Assembly: GCA_947381965.1 (NCBI GenBank) | Contig: CANCXX010000007.1 | Span: forward strand, 1 to 64,000 | Source of the DNA: an uncultured bacterium | GTDB taxonomy: Bacteria; Bacillota; Clostridia; Lachnospirales; Lachnospiraceae | Reading direction: 5' to 3' | Length of the DNA stretch: 64,000 nt | Shown here: positions 1-7,866 of the stretch, piece by piece | Position numbering within the stretch: the first letter of the stretch is position 1 | How the letters are laid out: each line of letters opens with the position of its first letter | Program-made: the position numbers and the translations under genes | Notes under the pieces: model-generated | What the model was told of the DNA's origin: nothing | The model's input: the letters and a program-made list of their open reading frames with translations, nothing else | Database searches by the model: none

Positions 1-4
1 TTTT

Positions 5-700
5 TTAGGATAAAATATTTTTCATTTTTCTATTGACATTTATTAGCTGGACTATCAATTCTTCTATCACATTTCTGTTGGCTCCAACGCTTACCTCCAA
101 GACCGAATCTGCATATTCTCTCTCCCTCTTTCCTGACAGCTTCCCTACCTGCTCCAGCAGCCTTACCATGCTCTGTTTTTTCATCCTCCCGGACAATGCT
201 CCCAGCCAGATATGCTCCGCCTCTTCCAGCTCCCCTGTAACTACTATCTGGGTCGGAAACAGCACCCTTCCGCTAATATAATATATTCCATGATATGGAT
301 TTGATATGGCGTATTGATTTTCCTTAAAGTGCCTGAACAGTCCTTCCGGTCTGGTTTCACGCACCAGCGACACCGTCACATCATCCTCCTTTATCCCATC
401 CACTGTTTCCCCATAGGCTTTATAAAGGCTGGCATACGCTCCCGCCTTATAAAAGGCGTCTATATCCAGGGCGTCTCCTGGTGATTTATACTCCATAATA
501 TTATGCCCCCTGAACAGGCTTCCTATTTCATTTTCTATTTTCACCGACACCTCTTTCTTGATCACCAGCAGATCTATTTCCAGCGGCTTTGTATTCAGGT
601 TATACTCTTTTTCAAATATCAGGCTTTCCCTTTCCTTTGAAAACTCCAGATTCATGGCCGCCACAAAGCCCGGATGCCATTGTATTTTCTTTTCTTTCAT
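5..700 (-). CDS. PD-(D/E)XK nuclease-like protein of unknown function
   Basis: A 231-residue soluble protein starting MKEKKIQWHPGFVAAMNLEF. I recognise it as a conserved Clostridia family that databases often leave as hypothetical. An acidic-rich block (EIDLLVIKK, near residue 42) followed by MEYKSPGD (near residue 69) fits the D...ExK core of PD-(D/E)XK nuclease folds; that assignment is inference. Relatives, as I remember them, continue well beyond the point where this protein stops, so it may be C-terminally shortened. It is divergent from the CHAP gene to its right. No partner gene is visible. Confidence 0.6.
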   Translation of the reverse strand: MKEKKIQWHPGFVAAMNLEFSKERESLIFEKEYNLNTKPLEIDLLVIKKEVSVKIENEIGSLFRGHNIMEYKSPGDALDIDAFYKAGAYASLYKAYGETVDGIKEDDVTVSLVRETRPEGLFRHFKENQYAISNPYHGIYYISGRVLFPTQIVVTGELEEAEHIWLGALSGRMKKQSMVRLLEQVGKLSGKREREYADSVLEVSVGANRNVIEELIVQLINVNRKMKNILS

Positions 701-815
701 GCACGCTCCTTTGTATATTTTTAATTATAACACATATCTCCTTTGTATAAAATCCAAATTTTCAAGGCCGGGAAGCTCAAACAGATATAAGTGTAAAAAC
801 AGGTTTTACCAGACG

Positions 816-826
816 AATGATATAAT
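816..826 (+). promoter_or_regulatory. Extended -10 promoter candidate upstream of the CHAP gene
   Basis: TATAAT at 821-826 is preceded by TGA, giving the extended -10 form TGnTATAAT. No convincing -35 hexamer lies 17 bp upstream. It is about 100 bp before the CHAP start at 929. Confidence 0.4.
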
Positions 827-928
827 ATGCGCGTTACAGAAAAATTTTTTTAGGAATTGTGTATTCCTTGAAAACAACAGACAGCTATTTTATAATCAAT
901 TGTATCAACAGGAAATTAGGAGGGAGTT

Positions 929-1456
929 ATGGAAAGCGCTACAAGAAAAAGGCTGGCTGAAGTTGCAAGAGAAAAAGCACAAATTCCTTTTCATGGATAT
1001 CTTAAGGATAAAGATTCAAACATTGAACCAATTATTAAATATTTTCCCAAATGGAACATTAGGGATGCGGATAAATTGTGGTGTGCAGCGTTTGTTTACT
1101 ATTGCTGCGTGGAAGCAGGCTTTCAAATTCCGTATAGTCCTGATGAGTGCAGAACATGCTCTTTGGCAGGTTGTGGTGGTTGGGAAGAATACGCAGTTGG
1201 AGATAGCAGGATAGAGTATCATAAGAAAGATGACGGTTTTGTTCCGGAAGCAGGAGATATTGTAATTTATGATAAGGTTTTTATAAATCAGGAGCATGAC
1301 CACATTGGCATTATCTTGGAGGCTGACGCTGATACAATCACTGTGGCAGAAGGAAATGCGTTTGATGATAATACATCAAGAATTATAAAGCGTCAGATAG
1401 ATGAACATATAAGAGCGTATATCAGAATTCCTGACAGCTATCAATATAAAGAATAG
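929..1456 (+). CDS. CHAP-domain amidase/peptidase
   Basis: A 175-residue protein with the three CHAP (NlpC/P60-like) active-site elements in order: WCAAFVYYC with the candidate nucleophile Cys near residue 52, HDHIGIIL with the candidate His, and AEGNAF with a polar residue. The family cleaves amide bonds in peptidoglycan peptides. No signal peptide or membrane segment is seen, so export would need a non-classical or phage-like route, or the substrate is cytoplasmic. The start ATG follows an AGGAGGGAG ribosome site. The next gene begins about 90 bp downstream. Confidence 0.75.
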   Translation: MESATRKRLAEVAREKAQIPFHGYLKDKDSNIEPIIKYFPKWNIRDADKLWCAAFVYYCCVEAGFQIPYSPDECRTCSLAGCGGWEEYAVGDSRIEYHKKDDGFVPEAGDIVIYDKVFINQEHDHIGIILEADADTITVAEGNAFDDNTSRIIKRQIDEHIRAYIRIPDSYQYKE

Positions 1457-1545
1457 CCCTACATGGAAAAAAAGGATGCGGAACTAAACTAAAAACAGCG
1501 GACACCTGGGATGGTGGAAGCGGAACTAAAATAGGAGAAACAGAT

Positions 1546-2388
1546 GTGATTCGGCTGGATTCTTACCCTGTGCGGGAGGTAATGGATATATTGCTGGAAG
1601 ATAAGAGCACAGGAAAAAATATTATATGGGCCACAGACATGTACCATACTTTGGGAAATAGATTTTTGGCGGCAAGTCAGATAGATGTCAGTCTGCTGAA
1701 TGAAACCGGAGGGATTAAAATCCAGCCCCGGATATGTAAGGCGCTGGAACAGCAGGCGGAGCGCACCAGGAAAAGCGCTGAAGTGTTTACGCCTGCCTGG
1801 GTCTGTAATGAGATGAATAATCTGTGTGATGAAGCGTGGTTTGGATATCAGGATGTTTTTAACTATCAGAAGGGAAAGACATGGATTCCGGTGGAAGGTG
1901 CCATAAAATTTCCGGCAAAAAAGAAATGGCAGGATTATGTGGATACCCGCAGGCTGGAAATTACATGCGGGGAAGCTCCCTATCTGGTTTCAAGATATGA
2001 TGCCGCTACCGGGGAGCCGATTTTAGTGACACAGAGAATTGGACTTCTTGACAGAAAACTTCGTATAGTAAGTGAAAATACCACAGATATGCGGCAGTGG
2101 GTAAAATGGGCCCTGCGTGGATTACAGAGTGTGTATGGATATGAGTATTATGGGGACAGCCTTTTGATTGCCAGGGTAAACTTGCTGATGACTTTTGTGG
2201 AGCACGCAAGGGAACGCTGGCAGAGAAAACCGGACATACGTACGCTTCGGAAAGCTGCAAATATTATTAGCTGGAATATATGGCAGATGGATGGATTAAC
2301 AGGGACCACTCCTATAGAAAATGTTTCCAGCAGTATTTTTGACTGGAAAGAGGGCAGGCCCGTATTGTATGCCCAAATGGAACAATGA
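1546..2388 (+). CDS. Restriction endonuclease subunit M-like protein
   Basis: A 280-residue protein resembling Clostridia proteins annotated as restriction endonuclease subunit M. It contains SAEVFTPAWVCNEM (near residue 77), like motif X of N6-adenine methylases (EVFTP), and RRLEITCGEAPYLVSRYD (near residue 130), which occurs in the same family. An NPPY/DPPY catalytic motif is not present, so methyltransferase activity is doubtful; it may be a remnant or a specificity/regulatory relative. Start GTG was chosen because AGGAGA lies 8 bp upstream. The frame is open upstream but without another good start. Confidence 0.6.
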   Translation: MIRLDSYPVREVMDILLEDKSTGKNIIWATDMYHTLGNRFLAASQIDVSLLNETGGIKIQPRICKALEQQAERTRKSAEVFTPAWVCNEMNNLCDEAWFGYQDVFNYQKGKTWIPVEGAIKFPAKKKWQDYVDTRRLEITCGEAPYLVSRYDAATGEPILVTQRIGLLDRKLRIVSENTTDMRQWVKWALRGLQSVYGYEYYGDSLLIARVNLLMTFVEHARERWQRKPDIRTLRKAANIISWNIWQMDGLTGTTPIENVSSSIFDWKEGRPVLYAQMEQ

Positions 2389-2433
2389 AGAAATAAAACT
2401 GTTTTGGGCGTCAGGTTACAGGAAATCAGCCTC

Positions 2434-2462
2434 TTGACATTTACTGTAAAATTTTTCAAAAT
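2434..2462 (+). promoter_or_regulatory. Putative sigma-A promoter for the AIM24 gene
   Basis: TTGACA at 2434-2439 and a weak -10 CAAAAT at 2457-2462, 17 bp apart, about 70 bp upstream of the AIM24 start. The -35 is consensus, the -10 is poor. Confidence 0.4.
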
Positions 2463-2529
2463 AGTTTTATAAAAGCAATTCTGCAAAAAACTGCAGATTG
2501 CAAAAATTTAATATAAGGGAGAGCGTATT

Positions 2530-3210
2530 ATGCACTACAAAGTATTTGGAAATCCCATGCCTGCGGTAACCATTACCATGGAGCAGGGAGAAAGTATTTA
2601 CACACAGTCGGGCGGCATGACTTGGATGTCGGAGGGCATTTCTATGGAAACAAATATGAAGGGCGGTTTCCTTAAAGGCATGGGAAGAATGTTCGCAGGA
2701 GAGAGTCTTTTTATGGCAACCTACACGGCCCAGAGGCCGGAAGCGGAAATCACAATAGCATCAAGTTTCCCAGGAGAAATCAGGATGCTTACATTAGGAA
2801 ACGGGAAAGAATATATTGCCCAGAAAAATTCTTTCCTGTGCGCTACTCCCAATGTGAACTTAAGCGCATATGTGACAGGCGTAAAGTCAGGTCTGTTTGG
2901 CGGAGAGGGATTCGTACTACAGAAATATACCGGGCAGGGACTTGCTTTTCTGGAGCTGGATGGAACCATTGTGGAAAAGGAACTGGCAGCCGGAGAAAAA
3001 ATTAAAGTGGATACAGGAAATATTGCTTTCTTTGAAGCCAGTGTGAATTATTCCTCTGAGATGGTAAAGGGATTTGCCAATATTTTGTTTGGAGGGGAAG
3101 GCCTGTTTCTGTCCACGCTGACGGGGCCGGGAAAAGTATGGCTGCAGACCATGAGCGCGTCGGAGCTTGCCAGGAAAATCATCCCGTTTATGCCCCGTTC
3201 CTCCAACTAA
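2530..3210 (+). CDS. AIM24/TIGR00266 family protein
   Basis: A 226-residue protein of the AIM24 (DUF124, TIGR00266) beta-sandwich family. Typical family features are seen: MEQGESIYTQSGGMTWMSEG near the N-terminus, Gly-rich GGFLKGMGRMFAGES, and the repeated late motifs LFGGEGLFLSTLTGPGKVWLQT. Members are soluble and widespread; the bacterial function is not established. Length is normal for the family. The start ATG has AAGGGAG about 9 bp upstream, and a TTGACA-type promoter lies ahead. The next gene (RarA) follows after about 70 bp. Confidence 0.85.
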   Translation: MHYKVFGNPMPAVTITMEQGESIYTQSGGMTWMSEGISMETNMKGGFLKGMGRMFAGESLFMATYTAQRPEAEITIASSFPGEIRMLTLGNGKEYIAQKNSFLCATPNVNLSAYVTGVKSGLFGGEGFVLQKYTGQGLAFLELDGTIVEKELAAGEKIKVDTGNIAFFEASVNYSSEMVKGFANILFGGEGLFLSTLTGPGKVWLQTMSASELARKIIPFMPRSSN

Positions 3211-3278
3211 TATGACAGTGAACTGTTAAGATTAGATTCTGGCAGACGCAAAGTGCTTGTGAAAAACAGGGGGAAGAT

Positions 3279-4616
3279 ATGGAACAATTATCACTTTTTT
3301 CAGAAGAAATCAATATGAGTGCTCCTCTTGCCAGCAGGTTGAGGCCGGAGTCACTTGATGACTATATTGGTCAGAAACATCTGGTAGGGCCAGGAGGGGC
3401 GCTGCGGCAGATGTTAGAGAAAGATATGATTTCTTCCATGATATTCTGGGGACCTCCGGGCGTAGGGAAAACTACGCTGGCTAGGATTATCGCCCACAGG
3501 ACCCGTTCATCGTTTATTGATTTCAGTGCGGTGACAAGCGGAATCAAAGAGATAAAGGATGTGATGAAAAGGGCGGAAGACCACCGTATGATGGGAATAA
3601 AGACAATCGTGTTTGTGGATGAAATTCATCGTTTCAATAAAGCCCAGCAGGATGCGTTTCTGCCCTATGTGGAAAAGGGAAGCATTATTTTAATAGGAGC
3701 AACAACGGAAAATCCTTCTTTTGAGATTAACTCAGCTTTGTTATCCCGTTGTAAGGTGTTTGTCCTGCAGTCATTGACCGAACAGGACATGATACAACTC
3801 CTGCACAATGCGCTTTCAAGCAGCCGTGGGCTTGGGAAAAGCGCCATTAATATAGAAGAAAGACTGCTTAGAGCAATTGCAGTGTTTGCAGACGGAGACG
3901 GCCGGATGGCTTTAAACACGCTGGACATGGCAGTGTTAAATGGACGGATAGAGCCGGACGGTTCTATAACGGTTCCGGCGGAAATTTTAGAACAGTGTAC
4001 TGGCAAAAAAATGCTTTTGTATGACAAAAATGGGGAAGAACATTACAATCTCATATCCGCACTGCATAAGTCAATGAGAAACAGCGATCCGGACGCCGCT
4101 ATTTACTGGCTGGCAAGAATGCTGGAGGCTGGGGAGGACCCTTTGTATATTGCAAGACGGCTGGTGCGTTTTGCCAGTGAAGATGTGGGAATAGCGGATT
4201 CACAGGCTCTGCAGTTGGCTGTGGCGGCATATCAGGCCTGCCACTTTAACGGAATGCCTGAATGTGATGTAAATCTTGCACAAGCGGTGGTTTATCTTTC
4301 CATGGCGCCCAAATCGAACGCTTTGTATGCAGGTTATAACATGGCAAAGGCGGATGCAAAAAATATGTTGACTGAACCGGTACCGCTTCAAATCAGAAAT
4401 GGTGTGACCAGTCTGATGCAGGAGCTGCATTATGGAGAAGGATATCAATACGCCCATGATACAGAGGAAAAGCTTACAGCTATGGAATGCCTTCCTGATT
4501 CTTTAAGAGGAAAAGAGTACTATCAGCCTGCAGGACGGGGGGCAGAGGCAGAAGTGAAAGAGCGTCTTGCACAGGTGAAGGCGTTTAAGAAATCTTTGCA
4601 GGAAAAAGAAACATGA
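3279..4616 (+). CDS. rarA: Replication-associated recombination protein A (AAA+ ATPase)
   Basis: A 445-residue AAA+ protein of the RarA/MgsA/WRNIP1 family, which acts at stalled replication forks as a clamp-loader-like ATPase. Visible: N-terminal LASRLRPESLDDYIGQKHL, Walker A GPPGVGKTT (near residue 50), Walker B IVFVDEIHRFNKAQQD, sensor region GATTENPSFEINSALLSRC, and the C-terminal oligomerisation domain with LYAGYNMAKAD. Full length and intact. AGGGGGAAG precedes the ATG. It sits next to DNA-repair genes, which fits its role. Confidence 0.95.
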   Translation: MEQLSLFSEEINMSAPLASRLRPESLDDYIGQKHLVGPGGALRQMLEKDMISSMIFWGPPGVGKTTLARIIAHRTRSSFIDFSAVTSGIKEIKDVMKRAEDHRMMGIKTIVFVDEIHRFNKAQQDAFLPYVEKGSIILIGATTENPSFEINSALLSRCKVFVLQSLTEQDMIQLLHNALSSSRGLGKSAINIEERLLRAIAVFADGDGRMALNTLDMAVLNGRIEPDGSITVPAEILEQCTGKKMLLYDKNGEEHYNLISALHKSMRNSDPDAAIYWLARMLEAGEDPLYIARRLVRFASEDVGIADSQALQLAVAAYQACHFNGMPECDVNLAQAVVYLSMAPKSNALYAGYNMAKADAKNMLTEPVPLQIRNGVTSLMQELHYGEGYQYAHDTEEKLTAMECLPDSLRGKEYYQPAGRGAEAEVKERLAQVKAFKKSLQEKET

Positions 4617-4626
4617 AAAAAGATTA

Positions 4627-4685
4627 GTAACAGTTCAGCCTTACACTATTAGGTGTGACAGTGAAGTCGAAGGCTGAACTGTTAC
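4627..4685. repeat. 16-bp perfect inverted repeat after rarA
   Basis: Arms 4627-4642 (GTAACAGTTCAGCCTT) and 4670-4685 are perfect reverse complements. The 27-nt loop contains a smaller ACAC/GTGT hairpin. No T-run follows on either strand, so it may stop rarA transcription only weakly, or be a small dispersed palindromic element. Confidence 0.7.
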
Positions 4686-4692
4686 AAAGATT

Positions 4693-4774
4693 AAAACAAA
4701 TGTTCGGAAATCTATTGCTTTTCTGGTTATGTTGTGATATGATATTGCAAACGAATGTTCGCAACAAATGTTTG
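4693..4774. promoter_or_regulatory. Three LexA (SOS) box-like sites upstream of the radical-SAM gene
   Basis: Three 14-mers resemble the Gram-positive LexA box CGAACNNNNGTTCG: AAAACAAATGTTCG (4693-4706), CAAACGAATGTTCG (4748-4761) and GCAACAAATGTTTG (4761-4774). The second differs from consensus at one fixed position. The last two abut and end 18 bp before the start codon, where they would block initiation. SOS control of the DNA-repair pair downstream is inferred. Confidence 0.55.
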
Positions 4775-4791
4775 TAATATGAGGCGTGACT

Positions 4792-6117
4792 ATGGAAAGC
4801 AATCTTATTGTCAAATCAAATGAAAAAATGAGCGTGAAAGAGAAGCTTAGTATATTGGCGGCTGGCGCCCGGTATGATGTTTCCTGTTCTTCCAGCGGTG
4901 TGGGCCGCAAGGGGGATGGAACTGGAATTGGAAATACCCTGGCAGCGGGAATTTGTCATAGTTTCGGAGCGGATGGCAGGTGTATTTCTCTTTTAAAGAT
5001 TCTTTTTACCAATGAATGTATTTATGACTGTAAGTATTGTATTAACCGGAAATCAAATGACGTAAAACGGGCCTCCTTTACTCCGGATGAAGTCTGTGAC
5101 CTGACCATACAGTTTTACCGCCGCAATTACATTGAAGGGTTGTTTTTAAGTTCAGGAATTCTTTACAGTCCATCCTATACCATGGAGCTGATGTATGAGG
5201 CTGTATATAAGCTTCGTACCGTCTACCGTTTTCAGGGTTATATCCATGTAAAAGCGATTCCAGGGGCGGATCCGGCGCTGATACACAGGATGGGGCTTTT
5301 GGCGGATCGGATGAGCGTAAACCTTGAACTGCCTACAGCTGAGGGGCTTAAGAAGCTTGCGCCTAATAAGCACCGTAAAAACATTCTAACGCCCATGCGT
5401 CTGATACAACAGGGGATTACCCAGAACAAAAATGAAATTGTGGTTTACAGAAATGCGCCGTCTTTTGTTCCGGCAGGGCAGTCAACCCAGATGATTGTGG
5501 GAGCTACACCGGAAAGTGACTACCATATTATGACGGTGGCAGAAAATTTGTATAAAAAGTTTGAACTTAAAAGAGTTTACTATTCTGCTTTTGTCAATGT
5601 CAATGAAGATAAGGATTTGCCGGCTCTTCCAGGCGGTCCCCCGCTTTTGAGGGAACACAGGCTTTATCAGGCAGACTGGCTGCTGCGGTTTTACGGCTTT
5701 GAGGCACAGGAGCTTTTAAGTGAAAGCAAGCCCAATTTTAATGTGCTTTTAGACCCCAAAGCGGATTGGGCGCTGCGTCATCTGGAACAATTCCCTGTGG
5801 AAATCAACCGGGCAGAATACCGGATGATATTAAGAGTGCCGGGAATTGGAGTTAAAAGCGCCCAGAGAATTGTAAGAGCCAGAAAATGCGGCAGTTTGAA
5901 TTTTGATGATTTGAAAAAGATTGGCGTAACCTTAAAGCGGGCATTGTACTTTATCACTTGCAGTGGGAAAATGATGTATCCCACTAAAGTAGAGGAGGAC
6001 TACATTGTGCGGAATTTAATAGACAACAAAGAAAGGCTGCCCTTTGACAGGGACGGTATGACATACAGGCAGCTGTCATTATTTGACGATGGACAGGCTC
6101 TTTGTGAAAGCAGCTAA
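4792..6117 (+). CDS. Putative DNA modification/repair radical SAM protein (TIGR03916-type)
   Basis: A 441-residue radical SAM protein with the 4Fe-4S motif ECIYDCKYC (Cys 76, 80, 83) and a C-terminal helix-hairpin-helix DNA-binding motif, VPGIGVKSAQRIVRARK (near residue 347). This pairing defines the family I know as the radical SAM protein linked to a DNA glycosylase-like partner; the partner is at 6450. The reaction is not established. ATG 4792 is preferred over GTG 4786 because the ribosome site GAGG (4781-4784) is 7 bp from the ATG but only 1 bp from the GTG. Confidence 0.85.
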   Translation: MESNLIVKSNEKMSVKEKLSILAAGARYDVSCSSSGVGRKGDGTGIGNTLAAGICHSFGADGRCISLLKILFTNECIYDCKYCINRKSNDVKRASFTPDEVCDLTIQFYRRNYIEGLFLSSGILYSPSYTMELMYEAVYKLRTVYRFQGYIHVKAIPGADPALIHRMGLLADRMSVNLELPTAEGLKKLAPNKHRKNILTPMRLIQQGITQNKNEIVVYRNAPSFVPAGQSTQMIVGATPESDYHIMTVAENLYKKFELKRVYYSAFVNVNEDKDLPALPGGPPLLREHRLYQADWLLRFYGFEAQELLSESKPNFNVLLDPKADWALRHLEQFPVEINRAEYRMILRVPGIGVKSAQRIVRARKCGSLNFDDLKKIGVTLKRALYFITCSGKMMYPTKVEEDYIVRNLIDNKERLPFDRDGMTYRQLSLFDDGQALCESS

Positions 6118-6126
6118 GGCTGTTAA

Positions 6127-6138
6127 ATGTTTTTATGT
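6127..6138. repeat. Target-site duplication, left copy (MITE copy 1)
   Basis: ATGTTTTTATGT directly abuts the left end of the MITE. An identical 12-mer abuts the right end at 6354-6365. Confidence 0.85.
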
Positions 6139-6353
6139 TAGGTAATTGCGGAACTTGAAGTTGTGGAAGTATTCTGACAATATATTCCACTCAAATCCTG
6201 TTGCACCGTGCATTCCATCAAGCCCAGCAGGACAGAAGACAGTCGGGTAGCGTCCCTCCTGCCTTCTATGGTCTTGATTCCATGGTGCATAAGGCTTTTC
6301 GCAGAATAGATTGTCAGAATATTCAGCAAGTTTACGAGTTTCGCAATTACCTA
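6139..6353. mobile_element. 215-bp MITE, copy 1
   Basis: Begins TAGGTAATTGCG and ends CGCAATTACCTA, i.e. terminal inverted repeats of about 20 bp that extend imperfectly to about 50 bp per side, so the whole element can fold into one long hairpin. It is flanked by a 12-bp target duplication. A second copy at 38177-38391 has the same length with about 13 differences (hand count, about 94% identical). It encodes no transposase, so it must be moved in trans. The long target duplication recalls IS4/IS231-type elements (inference). It separates the radical-SAM gene from its usual partner gene. Confidence 0.85.
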
Positions 6354-6365
6354 ATGTTTTTATGT
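6354..6365. repeat. Target-site duplication, right copy (MITE copy 1)
   Basis: ATGTTTTTATGT, identical to 6127-6138. Confidence 0.85.
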
Positions 6366-6449
6366 AAAAGTGATGTGAGATTTCTTTAAGCGAACTGTTC
6401 TGAGTTTATATGTGCTTTGAGAAAGTCACAGACAGGAGGCGGATGATAG

Positions 6450-7232
6450 ATGGAAGAGTACTATCTGGTCTGCGAAGATTCCCTTGAGGGAATTTTTACA
6501 GGCATATATGACGCATATCTGAAAAAGCTTCCCCGCGAACAGGTGCATCTTATTTTAGGGGAAGAAGATAATTACAGGCTTTTTGCCGTTTACGAAGAAT
6601 GTACGCCAGATAAGGAAAAGACAGCAAAGGTTGGGAGAACGCTGATGCGGGAGTTTGGAAGGGAGGGGTATATGGCGCTTTGCCGTGCAATAGCTTCCAG
6701 GGAGGCAGATAAGGCGGAAGCGGTCTACAGGACTGTGGCGGCAGGGCTTTCCATGAAAAATAAAAAAGAGGTTATGGGGAACCTTAAAAATCCATATATC
6801 CACCGGGTATTTGAACTGGCAAGATTTACGGCTAATGAAGCCCATTATCATGTAGAGTTCCTTCGCTTTAAAGAATTGGAAAGCGGAATTCTTTTTGCCC
6901 AAATGGGGCCCAAAAACAATGTGATTACATTTATTGTTCCCCACTTTGCAGACAGACTTCCACAGGAAAACTTTGTGATACATGATGAAATAAGGGATAT
7001 TTATGCTGTGCATCCCGCTGGAAGAGACTGGTATCTTGTTTATGGTGATGATAAAATCCGGCAGACAGAACATATTTTTTCAGAGGGAGAAAAAAAGTAT
7101 AGTGAACTGTTTAGCTGTTTTTTTCATACTATAGCAGTAAAGGAACGGAAAAACAGAAAACTCCAGCGGAATATGCTGCCTTTAAGGTATCGGGAATACA
7201 TGACAGAGTTTCAGGACCGTCCTTTTAAATGA
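6450..7232 (+). CDS. Putative DNA repair/metabolism protein, TIGR03915/DUF4130 family
   Basis: A 260-residue protein that I recognise as the DUF4130 (TIGR03915) family, the constant partner of the radical SAM protein encoded just upstream. Features: N-terminal YLVCEDSLEGIFTGIYDAY, middle RFTANEAHYHVEFLRF, and a C-terminal section with FIVPHFADRLPQENFVIHDEIRD, the part of the family related to DNA-glycosylase-linked proteins. The biochemical role is unproven. The ATG has AGGAGG (6436-6441) about 8 bp upstream. A MITE now lies between the pair, so cotranscription may be weakened. Confidence 0.8.
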   Translation: MEEYYLVCEDSLEGIFTGIYDAYLKKLPREQVHLILGEEDNYRLFAVYEECTPDKEKTAKVGRTLMREFGREGYMALCRAIASREADKAEAVYRTVAAGLSMKNKKEVMGNLKNPYIHRVFELARFTANEAHYHVEFLRFKELESGILFAQMGPKNNVITFIVPHFADRLPQENFVIHDEIRDIYAVHPAGRDWYLVYGDDKIRQTEHIFSEGEKKYSELFSCFFHTIAVKERKNRKLQRNMLPLRYREYMTEFQDRPFK

Positions 7233-7416
7233 AAACGTATATTTCTTTATATTCTGCCAATAATATAGGCAGGAAAGAAGCAGGTAAAAACCATAATATT
7301 TCAGAATTTGGAAAATTGTATTAAAAAAAGAACTTTACAAATTAGAAATTGGGTGGTAATCTTGCATCAAGGTAACGGAAAACGTTTTTGCAGCCCGTAT
7401 ATAAGGAGAAGGAAAG

Positions 7417-7653
7417 GTGATTGTTATGATGCGGCGTAAAATTAAATTAAATTTAGATGAAGTAAAAGAGTTTGTTACAACGGCTTCAAGGTGTGATTTT
7501 GACATTGACGTTTCTTATAACAGATTTATTGTGGATGCCAAATCCATCCTTGGTGTGCTGGGACTGGATCTTACCCGTCCGCTTACGGTATCTTATAATG
7601 GATACGACCCTGAATTTGAAAAAATGATGAATAATCTTGCAATGGCAGTTTAA
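7417..7653 (+). CDS. HPr/Crh-like protein lacking the phosphocarrier histidine
   Basis: A 78-residue HPr-fold protein. The segment AKSILGVLGLDL matches the region around regulatory Ser46 of HPr (SIMGVMSLG), but the protein contains no histidine at all, so it cannot pass phosphate from PEP to sugar permeases. This is the pattern of Crh, the B. subtilis HPr homologue that acts only in CcpA-type catabolite regulation; that role is inference here. GTG 7417 (AAGGAG 8 bp upstream) and ATG 7426 (AAAGG 8 bp upstream) are both possible starts. Confidence 0.75.
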   Translation: MIVMMRRKIKLNLDEVKEFVTTASRCDFDIDVSYNRFIVDAKSILGVLGLDLTRPLTVSYNGYDPEFEKMMNNLAMAV

Positions 7654-7690
7654 GACAATTCTCCAATATTTACTTAAAAAGTATCTGATT

Positions 7691-7740
7691 GACTCCCTGA
7701 GAAAGATAGCGTACTATCTTTTTGGGAGTCTTCTTTTTTC
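7691..7740 (+). terminator. Rho-independent terminator after the HPr-like gene
   Basis: GACTCCC (7691-7697) pairs with GGGAGTC (7724-7730), with an inner AAAGATAG/CTATCTTT stem, followed by TTCTTTTTTC. A strong intrinsic terminator. Confidence 0.9.
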
Positions 7741-7866
7741 CCTCTTTTGGGGAAGCAGGAAAGCGGCATTCGTCAAATGGAAGGCTTCGCATCCGCTTGA
7801 CGCATTGCTCGCGGGAATAAATGGCAGGCAGTGTACGCAGTGCCAGAGTACGCAGAGGAAAACATA

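Noticed and set aside
1478..1530. Direct repeat GCGGAACTAAA before the restriction-like gene
   Set aside because: Only two short copies in an unremarkable gap; likely chance.
6138..6329. 63-codon open frame on the minus strand inside MITE copy 1 (similar frame in copy 2)
   Set aside because: Differences between copies mostly change amino acids, and the frame arises from the hairpin sequence; no sign of protein-level constraint.
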